From a virus: a stretch of 41,534 bases of DNA. A program made the position numbers and the translations under genes. Each line of letters starts with the position of its first letter. The stretch's first letter is position 1. The notes under the pieces are model-generated. The model worked only from the letters and a program-made list of their open reading frames with translations. It was not told the origin of the DNA and ran no database searches. The stretch is from positions 1 through 41,534 of IMG/VR virus record IMGVR_UViG_3300005537_000038; one strand, given 5' to 3'. Shown one piece after another: positions 14,657-21,247 of this stretch.

Positions 14657-16582
14657 ATGAATCGACGCTCTTACAGCGGAATGGAACGCGGCACGATGGG
14701 CACCTACGCCGGGCCGATTGCCGATCAGTACGTCGCAGACCAGCAAGCCGTCATGCGGAACAACGTCATCAAAGGCTGGCGCGACGAACGGAAAGAACAG
14801 CTCCGCAAGTATGCCCAGGGTGTCAGCGACCTCAAACGACTTCGCGACGGCATCAACGAATGGATTCAGTACAAGGCTCCGATGCGTGGCGAGCGCGTCG
14901 GCAGCGAAGCGGAATTCAACGCAGCGATGGCGAAGTACACCGTTGAATTTGACAACCGCTCGGCCATCGTGAACGACATGATGAAGGGCTTGGTCGAGGA
15001 CTACCGGCAGCGAATGATGAAGGCCGGACTCACGACTTCCACCGGATACAATTTTTACGATTTGCGCGGCCCCGCATATTTAATTTACCCCGTCAACACC
15101 CCGATGCGGAACCAACTCGCGCGCTGGGGAAAGGTCAATGCAGGTTACGGCACCGCGGCCAACTGGAAATATACCTACCTCTCGCCCGGCACTTCTTACG
15201 CAGGCGCACTCGAAGGCGAGCGCGTTGCGACCGCTTCCCCGAACGAGAACAATGCCGTTGCGACTTACGCGGAACTGGGCGTTGAGCGATCGGTGACTTT
15301 CACCGCAGAATTTGCAGGTGAAGGGTACACCGATAACGTCGCAGACGAGCATCTTCGCGGCGCGCACGAACTCTGGCTGCAGGAGGAATCAATCATCTGG
15401 GGTGGCAATCCTGGCACCGGCTCCGGCTTGAATGGGTTTGCTCTTGGCACCGCCAACACTCCCTCGACTTCTGTGGCGGCTTCAGTGCCGGCTGGCTACA
15501 CCTCAGACGGTGGAGCGGGATTTGCAGATTCAACTTTCGTCTCGGTCTACGTTGTCGAGTTGACCATGCTGGGCGACCCGAACAATGCTCAGTATGGTTA
15601 TCAGGCAGCGCCGACAGTGGCAAACGGTCTTGTCGCCAGCTACACGCGAACCAACGCCGACTCGACGACCAACACGATCAAGGGCGGCATGGGCGCGATC
15701 AGCGCGGCCTCGAACGTATCGGAAGCTCTGACAGCCACGCCTTTCGTTCTAGCGAAGGTAGTCCCGAAGAAGGGCGCTTTCGCATGGGCTTGGTACGTGG
15801 ATGTCACCGACGCCACGACACCGGCGAAGGCCAATGCTTATCTGACGGCGATCACGACCACGCCTTACATCTACCTCGGCAATGCGACACCTGGCGCGCA
15901 GACCGCGGCTTTCACCGGGGCGACCACCGACAATTCTTACGAAGTCCTGGACTTCGCCGGAATCCTCGCTTGGGCCGTGAACAACGGCACCGTCATCAAC
16001 ATGAGCGATCTGACCGCGACTTCGCCGGTAACAAAGGCGACCAATACCGGCTTGCTGAATCCCGGCATGGCCAGCGGACAGAATTCCGTTCCGGCTGTGG
16101 CCGAAATCGAATACGACCTCGAACAACAGTGGAACGTCTTGCAATCTGTCGCAGACGAAATCTGGTGTTCGGCAGATGTGAAGCGGAATATCCAAGCGGC
16201 TCTGTTCACGAACACTTCTGGAGTCCCTGCTTATCGGTTTGAAGTGTCTCGCGACTCTCAGGGAAACATCCTGGGCGGCTTCACGGTCAGCGGATACAAG
16301 TCTCTGTACTCGATGAAGGACACCGGCTCGGAAGAAATTCCGATCAGGATTCACCCGATGCTGCCGGTGGGCACGATGGTCTATCGCCGGAACACAAACC
16401 CATATCCATCTTCGCGGATTCCTGGCGTAGCTGGCATGTTCGTCCAAAGAGATTATTACGGCATTGAGTGGCCGATCACGACCCGCGCTTGGACTTTCGG
16501 GACTTACGTCCATGAGGTCTACGGCGACTACATCCCGGCGTTCTTGACAGTGCGGACTGGCATCACCGGAGTCGCAACTTAA
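14657..16582 (+). CDS. Major capsid protein (HK97-fold, large with insertion)
   Basis: A 641-residue protein directly after the protease, the normal place for the major capsid. GGAGG at 14644-14648 lies eight bases before the ATG, fixing the start; the in-frame TTG at 14642 is rejected. The N-terminal roughly 120 residues are charged and helical (delta-domain-like). Later segments fit the HK97 fold: AELGVERSVTFTAEFAGEGY, LWLQEESIIWGGNPGTGSGLNGF, WNVLQSVADEIWCSADVKRNI and the C-terminal MVYRRNTNPYPSSRIPGVAG and WPITTRAWTFGTYVHEVYGD. It is about twice the usual length, with a roughly 200-residue insertion near 290-460 rich in Ala, Thr and Gly that is probably an Ig-like surface domain. Followed by a strong terminator. 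Confidence 0.85.
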   Translation: MNRRSYSGMERGTMGTYAGPIADQYVADQQAVMRNNVIKGWRDERKEQLRKYAQGVSDLKRLRDGINEWIQYKAPMRGERVGSEAEFNAAMAKYTVEFDNRSAIVNDMMKGLVEDYRQRMMKAGLTTSTGYNFYDLRGPAYLIYPVNTPMRNQLARWGKVNAGYGTAANWKYTYLSPGTSYAGALEGERVATASPNENNAVATYAELGVERSVTFTAEFAGEGYTDNVADEHLRGAHELWLQEESIIWGGNPGTGSGLNGFALGTANTPSTSVAASVPAGYTSDGGAGFADSTFVSVYVVELTMLGDPNNAQYGYQAAPTVANGLVASYTRTNADSTTNTIKGGMGAISAASNVSEALTATPFVLAKVVPKKGAFAWAWYVDVTDATTPAKANAYLTAITTTPYIYLGNATPGAQTAAFTGATTDNSYEVLDFAGILAWAVNNGTVINMSDLTATSPVTKATNTGLLNPGMASGQNSVPAVAEIEYDLEQQWNVLQSVADEIWCSADVKRNIQAALFTNTSGVPAYRFEVSRDSQGNILGGFTVSGYKSLYSMKDTGSEEIPIRIHPMLPVGTMVYRRNTNPYPSSRIPGVAGMFVQRDYYGIEWPITTRAWTFGTYVHEVYGDYIPAFLTVRTGITGVAT

Positions 16583-16608
16583 AGTTTGTTCCCCCAGACA
16601 AATGAAAG

Positions 16609-16643
16609 GAGCCGCTCGCAATCGGGGCGGCTCTTTTTGTTTT
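16609..16643 (+). terminator. Rho-independent terminator after the major capsid gene
   Basis: GAGCCGC (16609-16615) and GCGGCTC (16627-16633) form a perfect 7-bp stem around an 11-base loop; A/T pairs extend the base, and TTTTTGTTTT follows at 16634-16643. This is the clearest intrinsic terminator in the window and probably tapers capsid transcription before the connector genes. Confidence 0.85.
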
Positions 16644-16653
16644 AGCGGTTTCG

Positions 16654-16662
16654 TGGTATTGT
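16654..16662 (+). promoter_or_regulatory. Extended -10-like element just after the terminator
   Basis: TGG (16654-16656) then TATTGT (16657-16662), 11 bases after the T-tract. No good -35 is found. It could restart transcription for the connector and tail genes after the terminator. A G-rich hairpin at 16698-16727, followed by an A7 run, lies in the leader right before the TTG of the next gene. Confidence 0.3.
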
Positions 16663-16735
16663 TTCCGCGAATTAAGATCGGGAACGAGGGGAAGGCGGGG
16701 CGGGCTCGGCTGGCGCAGGGCTCGCCCTAAAAAAA

Positions 16736-17632
16736 TTGACTCCCACGCCAAACGCGATTGACCTTTCAACTCTCCTCGCTGTAAAGCAGTGGGCTAATGC
16801 TGGCATCGTGCTGAACAGTTCCGCAGACATTCCCGCCTCGTCGCCATACGTCATCAACCCGAACGCTCAATACGATCTTGCAGTTTCTTACGCGAACGGA
16901 AAAGCTCTGGCTTCAGTCGCCACAGCTCCCTCAGCGGGGCAATACGTATTTTTAGATGGAGAGTATTACTTCGCAGCCGCAGATGCAGGGCAAGCAATTC
17001 TTTTGAACTATGTGAATCCCACGACGGACGATCAACAGATCCAAGATTGCATCACGGCATTTTCAGACTACGTTCTTTATCTGACAAGCCGAGGCCCGCA
17101 GAACGGAAGCTTCCCAACCGAATCGCCTTTTGTCCAACCCGTCCAATACGATGAAGTCTACGACGGCAGCGGCACACCAAGACAGCAAGTGAACAACTGG
17201 CCGGTCACCGCAGTCGCGTCTGTGAACATCAATGGCCTTGCAGTACCGCAATCAACGAATGTGAATACGCCTGGATGGGTCGTGGACGGAGACGGCAAAT
17301 TCATTTCTCTGCGCGGGGGCATGAATCAGACAGTCGCGACATTTCAGAACTATCGTTCGCAAGGCGTAGGCTCTTCGTTCATGTACGGCGGTGGATTCTC
17401 GCCGGGAATCCAGAATGTAGAAATCGTTTACACAGCAGGCTTCAACGGCGTCCCGCCAGACCTCGAGATGGCAACGCGCAAAACCGTAGCTCTCAATTAT
17501 GTAAGACGCGGCTGGATCGGGCAGAAGTCAAGAGCGCTCGCTCAGGGGGCCGGGACAGTAACTTACGGGACTTGGGAAATGGACGACGACTGTAAGACAA
17601 TAATCTACAAGTACCGGAGAATGACGGGATGA
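16736..17632 (+). CDS. Head-tail connector (gp6-like adaptor)
   Basis: A 298-residue protein that follows the capsid gene. The start TPTPNAIDLSTLLAVKQWAN, the middle TTDDQQIQDCITAFSDYVLYL and the end VPPDLEMATRKTVALNYVRRG follow the pattern of gp6-like head-tail connector proteins that dock under the portal: a helical N- and C-terminal part, with the segment about 90-220 replaced by a beta-rich insertion that includes WPVTAVASVNINGLAVPQ. TTG at 16736 is the only start codon available before the conserved part because TAA stops the frame at 16673. The leader holds a hairpin and an A7 run but no clear ribosome site. Its stop overlaps the next ATG (ATGA). Confidence 0.65.
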   Translation: MTPTPNAIDLSTLLAVKQWANAGIVLNSSADIPASSPYVINPNAQYDLAVSYANGKALASVATAPSAGQYVFLDGEYYFAAADAGQAILLNYVNPTTDDQQIQDCITAFSDYVLYLTSRGPQNGSFPTESPFVQPVQYDEVYDGSGTPRQQVNNWPVTAVASVNINGLAVPQSTNVNTPGWVVDGDGKFISLRGGMNQTVATFQNYRSQGVGSSFMYGGGFSPGIQNVEIVYTAGFNGVPPDLEMATRKTVALNYVRRGWIGQKSRALAQGAGTVTYGTWEMDDDCKTIIYKYRRMTG

Positions 17633-17763
17633 AAATCGTAGTCTGCGATAGAGATTCGGTTTTTACCTTTGAAGCTGAAGACGCTGACAAGGAAATCGTA
17701 TTCATCGGTGACGCTGCAATCGTAGTAGGGCCAGAAGATGACTTGGAAGAGGTGGAATCGTGA
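17629..17763 (+). CDS. Small acidic protein
   Basis: A 44-residue protein (MKIVVCDRDSVFTFEAEDAD onward, ending LEEVES) with strong acidic bias. The ATG at 17629 forms an ATGA overlap with the connector stop and the stop overlaps the next GTG start. It contains no recognisable motif. Tight packing on both sides is the main evidence for translation. Similar short acidic ORFs are frequent among phage connector genes. Confidence 0.45.
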   Translation: MKIVVCDRDSVFTFEAEDADKEIVFIGDAAIVVGPEDDLEEVES

Positions 17764-17915
17764 AGTGTTTTCAATGTGTCGTCCAGCTTGCGGGGAAAGA
17801 ATCGGTGAGCACGCGCATCAAGGATTCAGTCACATGGTTTAAGGGGACAGCCCTTTGCGCCCAGCACGCAATGGAAGCAGCGGTAAAAGAATCAAAGCCA
17901 CTCAGAAAGGCATAG
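17760..17915 (+). CDS. Small Cys-containing protein (possible zinc finger)
   Basis: A 51-residue protein starting with GTG at 17760 in a GTGA overlap with the preceding gene. It begins MKCFQC and later has ALCAQH, that is CxxC ... CxxH, a possible single zinc-binding site about 26 residues apart. The pattern resembles the small CxxC/CxxH proteins found in tail regions of other phages, but I cannot name a family. No membrane segment. Confidence 0.45.
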   Translation: MKCFQCVVQLAGKESVSTRIKDSVTWFKGTALCAQHAMEAAVKESKPLRKA

Positions 17916-17917
17916 TC

Positions 17918-18016
17918 ATGTTTTATTGCAGACGCGGGCACATCGCACGGTGCCCGAAATCAGTATTGTGCGCTTGTGGTTCTATGTGGATCAACTTTCT
18001 GCGATGTTTCTTCTAA
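17918..18016 (+). CDS. Very small Cys-rich ORF
   Basis: A possible 32-residue protein (MFYCRRGHIARCPKSVLCAC onward). It starts three bases after the previous stop, has an AAGG ribosome site at suitable spacing and overlaps the start of the following gene by 13 bases. Five cysteines and a His suggest metal binding. Because of its length and the overlap, chance cannot be excluded. Confidence 0.35.
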   Translation: MFYCRRGHIARCPKSVLCACGSMWINFLRCFF

Positions 18017-18651
18017 AACTAAACCTCGAAACAATCACCGACTCGATGCGAGCCAAAGGCCCGCGCATCATTGAACGTCTAACCTTGCAGATGACGCGCT
18101 CGATGATCGAAGTGCAATCCCACATCATCAACGAAACTTTGGAACAGTTCTTTGCTGACGGCGGCAAGGGAATCGCCGCATCAATCCGTGCACATCCCGT
18201 GAAACCTGCAAAGTTCGATGGATCGAAGATCACCGCCGAAGTGGAAGCGGGTGGCCCGCAGACGACGAAAGAAACTCTTGGCGGGCCGAATGCTGGGAAG
18301 GCGGTGGATTATGCAGCGGTTCAAGAAGAAGGCGTGGCACACTCTTGGGAGATCAATCCCGTTTTGTATGGCATCGCCTATTCGACGCTGCCGGAAGTGA
18401 GTCGTCGGGCTCGAAAAGGAGCGGGGGCTTTAGGTGGAGACGCCTCGATGTCATTAGAAGATAGACGTGCTTTGGGCGGCGGTTTGCCTCTGGCTCTAGC
18501 CTTTGAAGTCGGCGGCGAGACTGTTATCGTGCGACGAGTTATCCATCCACCTTTGCGCCCGCGGCCCTTCATGCTTGCTGGACTCACGGACATGGAGCCG
18601 AAGATCATCAACGACCTCAAAGCTGCGATCACCTCTGCGATTGCCGAATGA
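18004..18651 (+). CDS. Minor tail / neck protein (HK97 gp10-like)
   Basis: A 215-residue protein. The start MFLLKLNLETITDSMRAKGP followed by an amphipathic helix (MTRSMIEVQSHIINETLEQF) and VDYAAVQEEGVAHSWEINPV, then HPPLRPRPFMLAGLTDMEPK near the C-terminus, match the HK97 gp10-like tail-completion family, where RPFM..AL..M is the usual end. These proteins sit at the head-tail joint. I choose ATG at 18004 over a longer TTG frame from 17926 because conservation begins here. The C-terminal AIAE and the 13-bp DNA repeat coding it recur at the end of the following gene and once more downstream. Confidence 0.65.
   Translation: MFLLKLNLETITDSMRAKGPRIIERLTLQMTRSMIEVQSHIINETLEQFFADGGKGIAASIRAHPVKPAKFDGSKITAEVEAGGPQTTKETLGGPNAGKAVDYAAVQEEGVAHSWEINPVLYGIAYSTLPEVSRRARKGAGALGGDASMSLEDRRALGGGLPLALAFEVGGETVIVRRVIHPPLRPRPFMLAGLTDMEPKIINDLKAAITSAIAE
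18637..18649 (+). repeat. 13-bp direct repeat, copy 1
   Basis: GCGATTGCCGAAT, coding AIAE at the end of the gp10-like gene. Identical copies lie at 19020-19032 and 19156-19168. Copies 1 and 2 bracket the YkgJ gene; copies 2 and 3 bracket the tRNA-like element. Confidence 0.75.
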
Positions 18652-19034
18652 AGTTACTTCCCAATCCTCTGCCAATCTTGAAAGAAAATCATCCCCAGAA
18701 CGTGCTCTGCTCTATTTGCCCAAAACCGGGAGATTGCTGCAAAGACTTTCGCTTGTATCAAAAAGGAGAGATCAAAACTTTCTGGAAGGATGAAGGGATC
18801 TGGCCAGTTTTCGATTTCCTCAGAGATATGCGTCTGCCATTTAATCCGAAAACAATCGACACAGAAAATATCAATGAAGAAGGAAAAGCATACATTTCAT
18901 GGTTATTCGATTGCCCGAAGCTGTTGCCCGACGGTCGCTGCGGAATCTATGATGATCGTCCGGTTCTGTGCAGGCGCTTCATCGCCGGAACCGACACTCT
19001 TTGCGTCTTTGGAAAGATGGCGATTGCCGAATGA
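18648..19034 (+). CDS. YkgJ/UPF0153-type cysteine cluster protein
   Basis: A 128-residue protein with the signature of the YkgJ cysteine-cluster family: NVLCSICPKPGDCCKDF near 19-35, then WLFDCPKLLPDGRCGIYDDR and RPVLCRRF near 84-110. These eight cysteines are thought to bind a metal or an Fe-S centre; the cellular role is poorly known. Finding this housekeeping-type gene between tail-joint genes is odd. It starts in an ATGA overlap with the tail protein, and the 13-bp sequence GCGATTGCCGAAT is present at the end of the previous gene, at its own end and again at 19156, so the gene may have entered as a cassette between repeats. Confidence 0.75.
   Translation: MKLLPNPLPILKENHPQNVLCSICPKPGDCCKDFRLYQKGEIKTFWKDEGIWPVFDFLRDMRLPFNPKTIDTENINEEGKAYISWLFDCPKLLPDGRCGIYDDRPVLCRRFIAGTDTLCVFGKMAIAE
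19020..19032 (+). repeat. 13-bp direct repeat, copy 2
   Basis: Identical GCGATTGCCGAAT at the end of the YkgJ gene, again coding AIAE before a TGA stop. Similarity continues for a few bases (GAA then AGT), as in copy 1. Confidence 0.75.
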
Positions 19035-19038
19035 AAGT

Positions 19039-19141
19039 ACCGGCGGCGGGAGTTGAACCCGCTACTTCTGTCCTCTTTCATCCTGTTCGCCGTGCACGGC
19101 TACAAAGGATTCTTCGCCATTGTGATGGCGCGATCACCGGG
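19039..19141 (-). tRNA. Degenerate tRNA or tRNA-like element
   Basis: On the minus strand, GCGGG TTCAACT CCCGC at 19046-19062 is a textbook T-arm with a canonical T-loop. The next seven bases (CGCCGGT) can pair at six positions with CCCGGTG at 19135-19141, giving an acceptor stem with one mismatch. A 4-bp D-like stem (CGCC/GGCG) and a 5-bp anticodon-like stem (ATCCT/AGGAT) are present, but the D-loop lacks GG and the anticodon loop is 21 bases, holding the 12-bp palindrome GCCGTGCACGGC (19089-19100). No anticodon can be assigned, and at about 104 bases it is too long for a normal tRNA. It may be a decayed tRNA, a tRNA-like regulator or an attachment-site relic. The region 19035-19228 has no other gene. 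Confidence 0.35.
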
Positions 19142-19155
19142 CGTATAGAATAACA

Positions 19156-19168
19156 GCGATTGCCGAAT
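19156..19168 (+). repeat. 13-bp direct repeat, copy 3
   Basis: Identical GCGATTGCCGAAT in non-coding DNA, followed by AA so that the same frame would read AIAE then a TAA stop. It is a likely duplicated remnant of a gene end. Confidence 0.7.
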
Positions 19169-19211
19169 AAGACACACTCTCTCTAAAACTTCCCTGCGTT
19201 CCAAATTCCAT

Positions 19212-19229
19212 CGGTATATTTTTACCGAG
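19212..19229 (+). promoter_or_regulatory. Palindrome with -10-like TATATT before tail completion GTG
   Basis: CGGTA (19212-19216) and TACCG (19223-19227) form a 5-bp inverted repeat around TATTTT; within it TATATT (19215-19220) is a good -10 hexamer. The GTG start at 19229 comes eight bases later with no Shine-Dalgarno. No clear -35. It may be a promoter for a leaderless mRNA with an operator over the -10. Confidence 0.3.
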
Positions 19230-19699
19230 TGAATGTCCCGCGAAAACAAATTGCGACTGCCCTACTCAGTCTCCTTCAGGGAGCGAACGCGAATATCTCG
19301 CTCGGCTCTGCAAAGTTTCAGCAGGGAGCTATCACGCGAAAGCCGCTCGTATTTGCAAGCACTCCTCCTGCTAGTCAGCCTGCCATGTATGTTGTTCACG
19401 CAGAAGAAGAGGGTTCGCAGAACTTTGCCTTTGGGGCAACGAAGTGGGCGATGTGGTTTGTCCTCGTCATTTATTTCAAGCCGGATGCTTCGAGCGCGGG
19501 AATTCCAGACGACATCGCGGACGCGATTCTCGATGGCATCGAAGAGACTCTTTCCGCAGGCCCACAGGCCGAGCGGCAGACTTTAGGCGGCATCGTGACG
19601 AACTGCTACATACAAGGCCGGGTCACGATAGGCACTACAGCCGCAGACACGCAGCAGATGTTCATGCTGGTTCCGGTGAAAGTGGACACAGGGATTTAG
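19229..19699 (+). CDS. Tail completion / terminator protein
   Basis: A 156-residue protein starting with GTG at 19229. The beginning MNVPRKQIATALLSLLQGAN and the order of an alpha helix, a beta core (PAMYVVHAEEE, WAMWFVLVIYFKP) and an amphipathic helix (DDIADAILDGIEETLS) fit the tail terminator or completion family that caps the tail tube at the head end. The C-terminal TQQMFMLVPVKVDTGI is a strand common in this group. Its position just before the tail tube gene supports the call. There is no Shine-Dalgarno; a palindromic -10-like element sits right upstream. Confidence 0.6.
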   Translation: MNVPRKQIATALLSLLQGANANISLGSAKFQQGAITRKPLVFASTPPASQPAMYVVHAEEEGSQNFAFGATKWAMWFVLVIYFKPDASSAGIPDDIADAILDGIEETLSAGPQAERQTLGGIVTNCYIQGRVTIGTTAADTQQMFMLVPVKVDTGI

Positions 19700-19710
19700 G
19701 AGGCTAGACA

Positions 19711-20478
19711 ATGCGAATAGAATTCGGCGCAGGCAATTTGTTCTTCAATCCTCTCGGCGGCAACATCCCCACGAACGACACGCCGATTCAGGTCGCCACT
19801 CTGCAGGACGTGAACATCGAGATCGCGGCGACGATCAAAGACTTGCGCGGGCAATACCAGTTCCCCGACGACACCGCGATTTCAGATCGCAAAATCACCT
19901 GGAAATCCGGCTCTGGAAGGTTCGACATCCAAGCCTATAACAACCTGTATTTCGGTGAGACTGCGATCACCACCGGCGGCACTCCGATGGAAGTCAGCGA
20001 AGCGCACACTGTCGGGGCCTCGCCCTATCAAGTCACGGTCACCGAATCGGCAGAATTCGTAACCGACCTCGGCGTCTTCTTCGCAGCGACCGGCCAGCGC
20101 TTGACGCGCATCCCTTCTGGGACGCCTTCGACCGGGCAATATACGGTGAGCGCAGGCGTCTACACCTTTGCAGCAGCCGACACAACTCTGGCCGTGACGA
20201 TCAGCTATACGTACACGCTCGTCACCGGGTCGCTCTTGACGGTGAACAATCACACGCAGGGCTTCGGGCCGTTCCTCGAATTGTTCCTGTCGAATCCGTA
20301 TCAGCCGAATGCCTCTCAGGGCGGCGTCGGAACGATCCCGAACTACGTCCACTTGTACGCTTGCAAGGTCAGCAAGTTGGGATTGCCCTACAAGCGCGCG
20401 GACTACCTCATCAGCGACATCGAGGGCGAGGCATACGCGAACTCTGCCGGGAAGGTAATTGACTTCTACGAGGACTAG
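19711..20478 (+). CDS. Major tail tube protein
   Basis: A 255-residue beta-rich protein, preceded by an AGGAGG ribosome site ten bases before the ATG, which signals high expression. It follows the pattern of siphovirus tube proteins: VATLQDVNIEIAATIKDLRG near the N-terminus (as in 'K...D...SFS..VKELYG' types), a repeated IPSGTPSTGQYTVSAGVYTF / DTTLAVTISYTY unit that resembles a phage Ig-like add-on, and a C-terminal HLYACKVSKLGLPYKRADYL ending with EGEAYANSAGKVIDF. Tube subunits stack as hexamers around the tape measure. The location between the tail completion gene and the frameshifted chaperones is exactly as expected. Confidence 0.75.
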   Translation: MRIEFGAGNLFFNPLGGNIPTNDTPIQVATLQDVNIEIAATIKDLRGQYQFPDDTAISDRKITWKSGSGRFDIQAYNNLYFGETAITTGGTPMEVSEAHTVGASPYQVTVTESAEFVTDLGVFFAATGQRLTRIPSGTPSTGQYTVSAGVYTFAAADTTLAVTISYTYTLVTGSLLTVNNHTQGFGPFLELFLSNPYQPNASQGGVGTIPNYVHLYACKVSKLGLPYKRADYLISDIEGEAYANSAGKVIDFYED

Positions 20479-20514
20479 GGTTATTTTATTTTCGCTTGTT
20501 CATGGTTTCTCCGC

Positions 20515-20544
20515 GAGGGGCGGCGTCTCTCGGCACCGCCTCTC
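20515..20544 (+). terminator. Possible hairpin terminator after tail tube gene
   Basis: GAGGGGCGG (20515-20523) and CCGCCTCTC (20536-20544) form a 9-bp stem with one G-T pair and a 12-base loop. No T-tract follows, so it may act as an mRNA stabiliser or a partial terminator that sets tube-to-chaperone ratios. The gap 20479-20621 holds nothing else convincing. Confidence 0.4.
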
Positions 20545-20621
20545 AAAACTCTGCAACACCGCTCGCCAGTAGGACGGCTTAACAAGAGCCGAAAAATCCA
20601 AAAAATCGTGAGGTGTGTTTG

Positions 20622-20933
20622 ATGTTGGAAATTCGAGAAATCGAAGTAAACGGCTACAGGCTCAAAGTTCAGGAAATGAACTGGGAGACAGCCGAGAAGT
20701 ATGTCGAGGGCGGAAAGGCGCTCGCGAATAATTCCGATGCGACGATCAAAGATTGGAACGAGCGAACGATTTCCGTAGTCTTGGAGAATTTGAAAGCGGC
20801 GGGCAACGAAGAATGGACTGCCGAGCGATTCAAAAAAGAATTTGGAATGAAGGGAACCAGAAAGATCCTTGAATCTATTCTGGACGCTTCAGGACTGTTG
20901 CCGGTCGAACCGGGGGGAGCGAAGGCGGCCTGA
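20622..20933 (+). CDS. Tail assembly chaperone, short form (gpG-like)
   Basis: A 103-residue, acidic helical protein located between tube and tape-measure genes, the standard place for tail assembly chaperones that coat the tape measure. GAGG at 20610-20613 lies eight bases before the ATG, which I prefer to the GTG at 20613. The last ten codons contain the slippery heptamer GGGGGGA at 20912-20918, so part of the ribosomes move into the -1 frame and make a long form. Sequence similarity of chaperones is low, so the call rests on position, size and the frameshift. Confidence 0.75.
   Translation: MLEIREIEVNGYRLKVQEMNWETAEKYVEGGKALANNSDATIKDWNERTISVVLENLKAAGNEEWTAERFKKEFGMKGTRKILESILDASGLLPVEPGGAKAA
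20912..20918 (+). promoter_or_regulatory. Programmed -1 ribosomal frameshift site GGGGGGA
   Basis: In the zero frame the heptamer reads G GGG GGA, the X XXY YYZ type used by many phage tail chaperones. A -1 slip leaves both tRNAs paired and moves translation from the stop at 20931 to a frame open until 21247. Confidence 0.75.
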
Positions 20934-21247
20934 CTTTAGCCGAACTTCGGGGTCGCCTAATAACTGTGACCGGCTGGACATTCGCGGAGCTTTATGAGCA
21001 ACCGTTTCGATTGTGCGTTTCTCTTTGCGAATACTGGGAGGATCATCCTCCTCTGCATGAACTCGCAGCGGCATATCTCGGTGTAAAACCGAAGAGGCGC
21101 GCATCAGTGGTTGATGCTCTGGAAATAGGCAAAGCGATGAAAGACCTTGCGCCGGGAACCAAAGGCAGATCGAAGTCGAAAGATTTAGCGCCTTTGCATA
21201 TTCAAGCGATGATCGACGCGGCGAAGAAAGGCAAAAAGAGTGGCTGA
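20918..21247 (+). CDS. Tail assembly chaperone, frameshifted extension (gpT-like)
   Basis: The -1 frame after GGGGGGA continues with SEGGLTLAELRGRLITVTGW and then about 90 more residues, giving a long product of about 208 residues when joined to the first 99 of the short form. The extension has the helical CVSLCEYWEDHPPLHELAAA segment and a basic Lys/Gly-rich tail. The extension binds tube protein while the common part holds the tape measure, by analogy with lambda gpGT. An independent GTG at 20966 exists, but it has no ribosome site and conserved-looking sequence lies upstream of it, so I take it as part of the fusion. Confidence 0.7.
   Translation, partial: SEGGLTLAELRGRLITVTGWTFAELYEQPFRLCVSLCEYWEDHPPLHELAAAYLGVKPKRRASVVDALEIGKAMKDLAPGTKGRSKSKDLAPLHIQAMIDAAKKGKKSG

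Noticed and set aside
16698-16727. G-rich hairpin as a terminator
   Set aside because: It is followed by an A-run rather than T-run on the plus strand, and on the minus strand no T-tract follows either.
19035-19141. A functional, canonical tRNA with assignable anticodon
   Set aside because: The D-loop lacks GG and no 7-base anticodon loop can be drawn, so only a degenerate or tRNA-like element is claimed.
20966-21247. Independent gene starting at GTG 20966
   Set aside because: No ribosome site, and sensible sequence upstream in the same frame runs back to the GGGGGGA slip site, so it is the frameshifted part of the chaperone.
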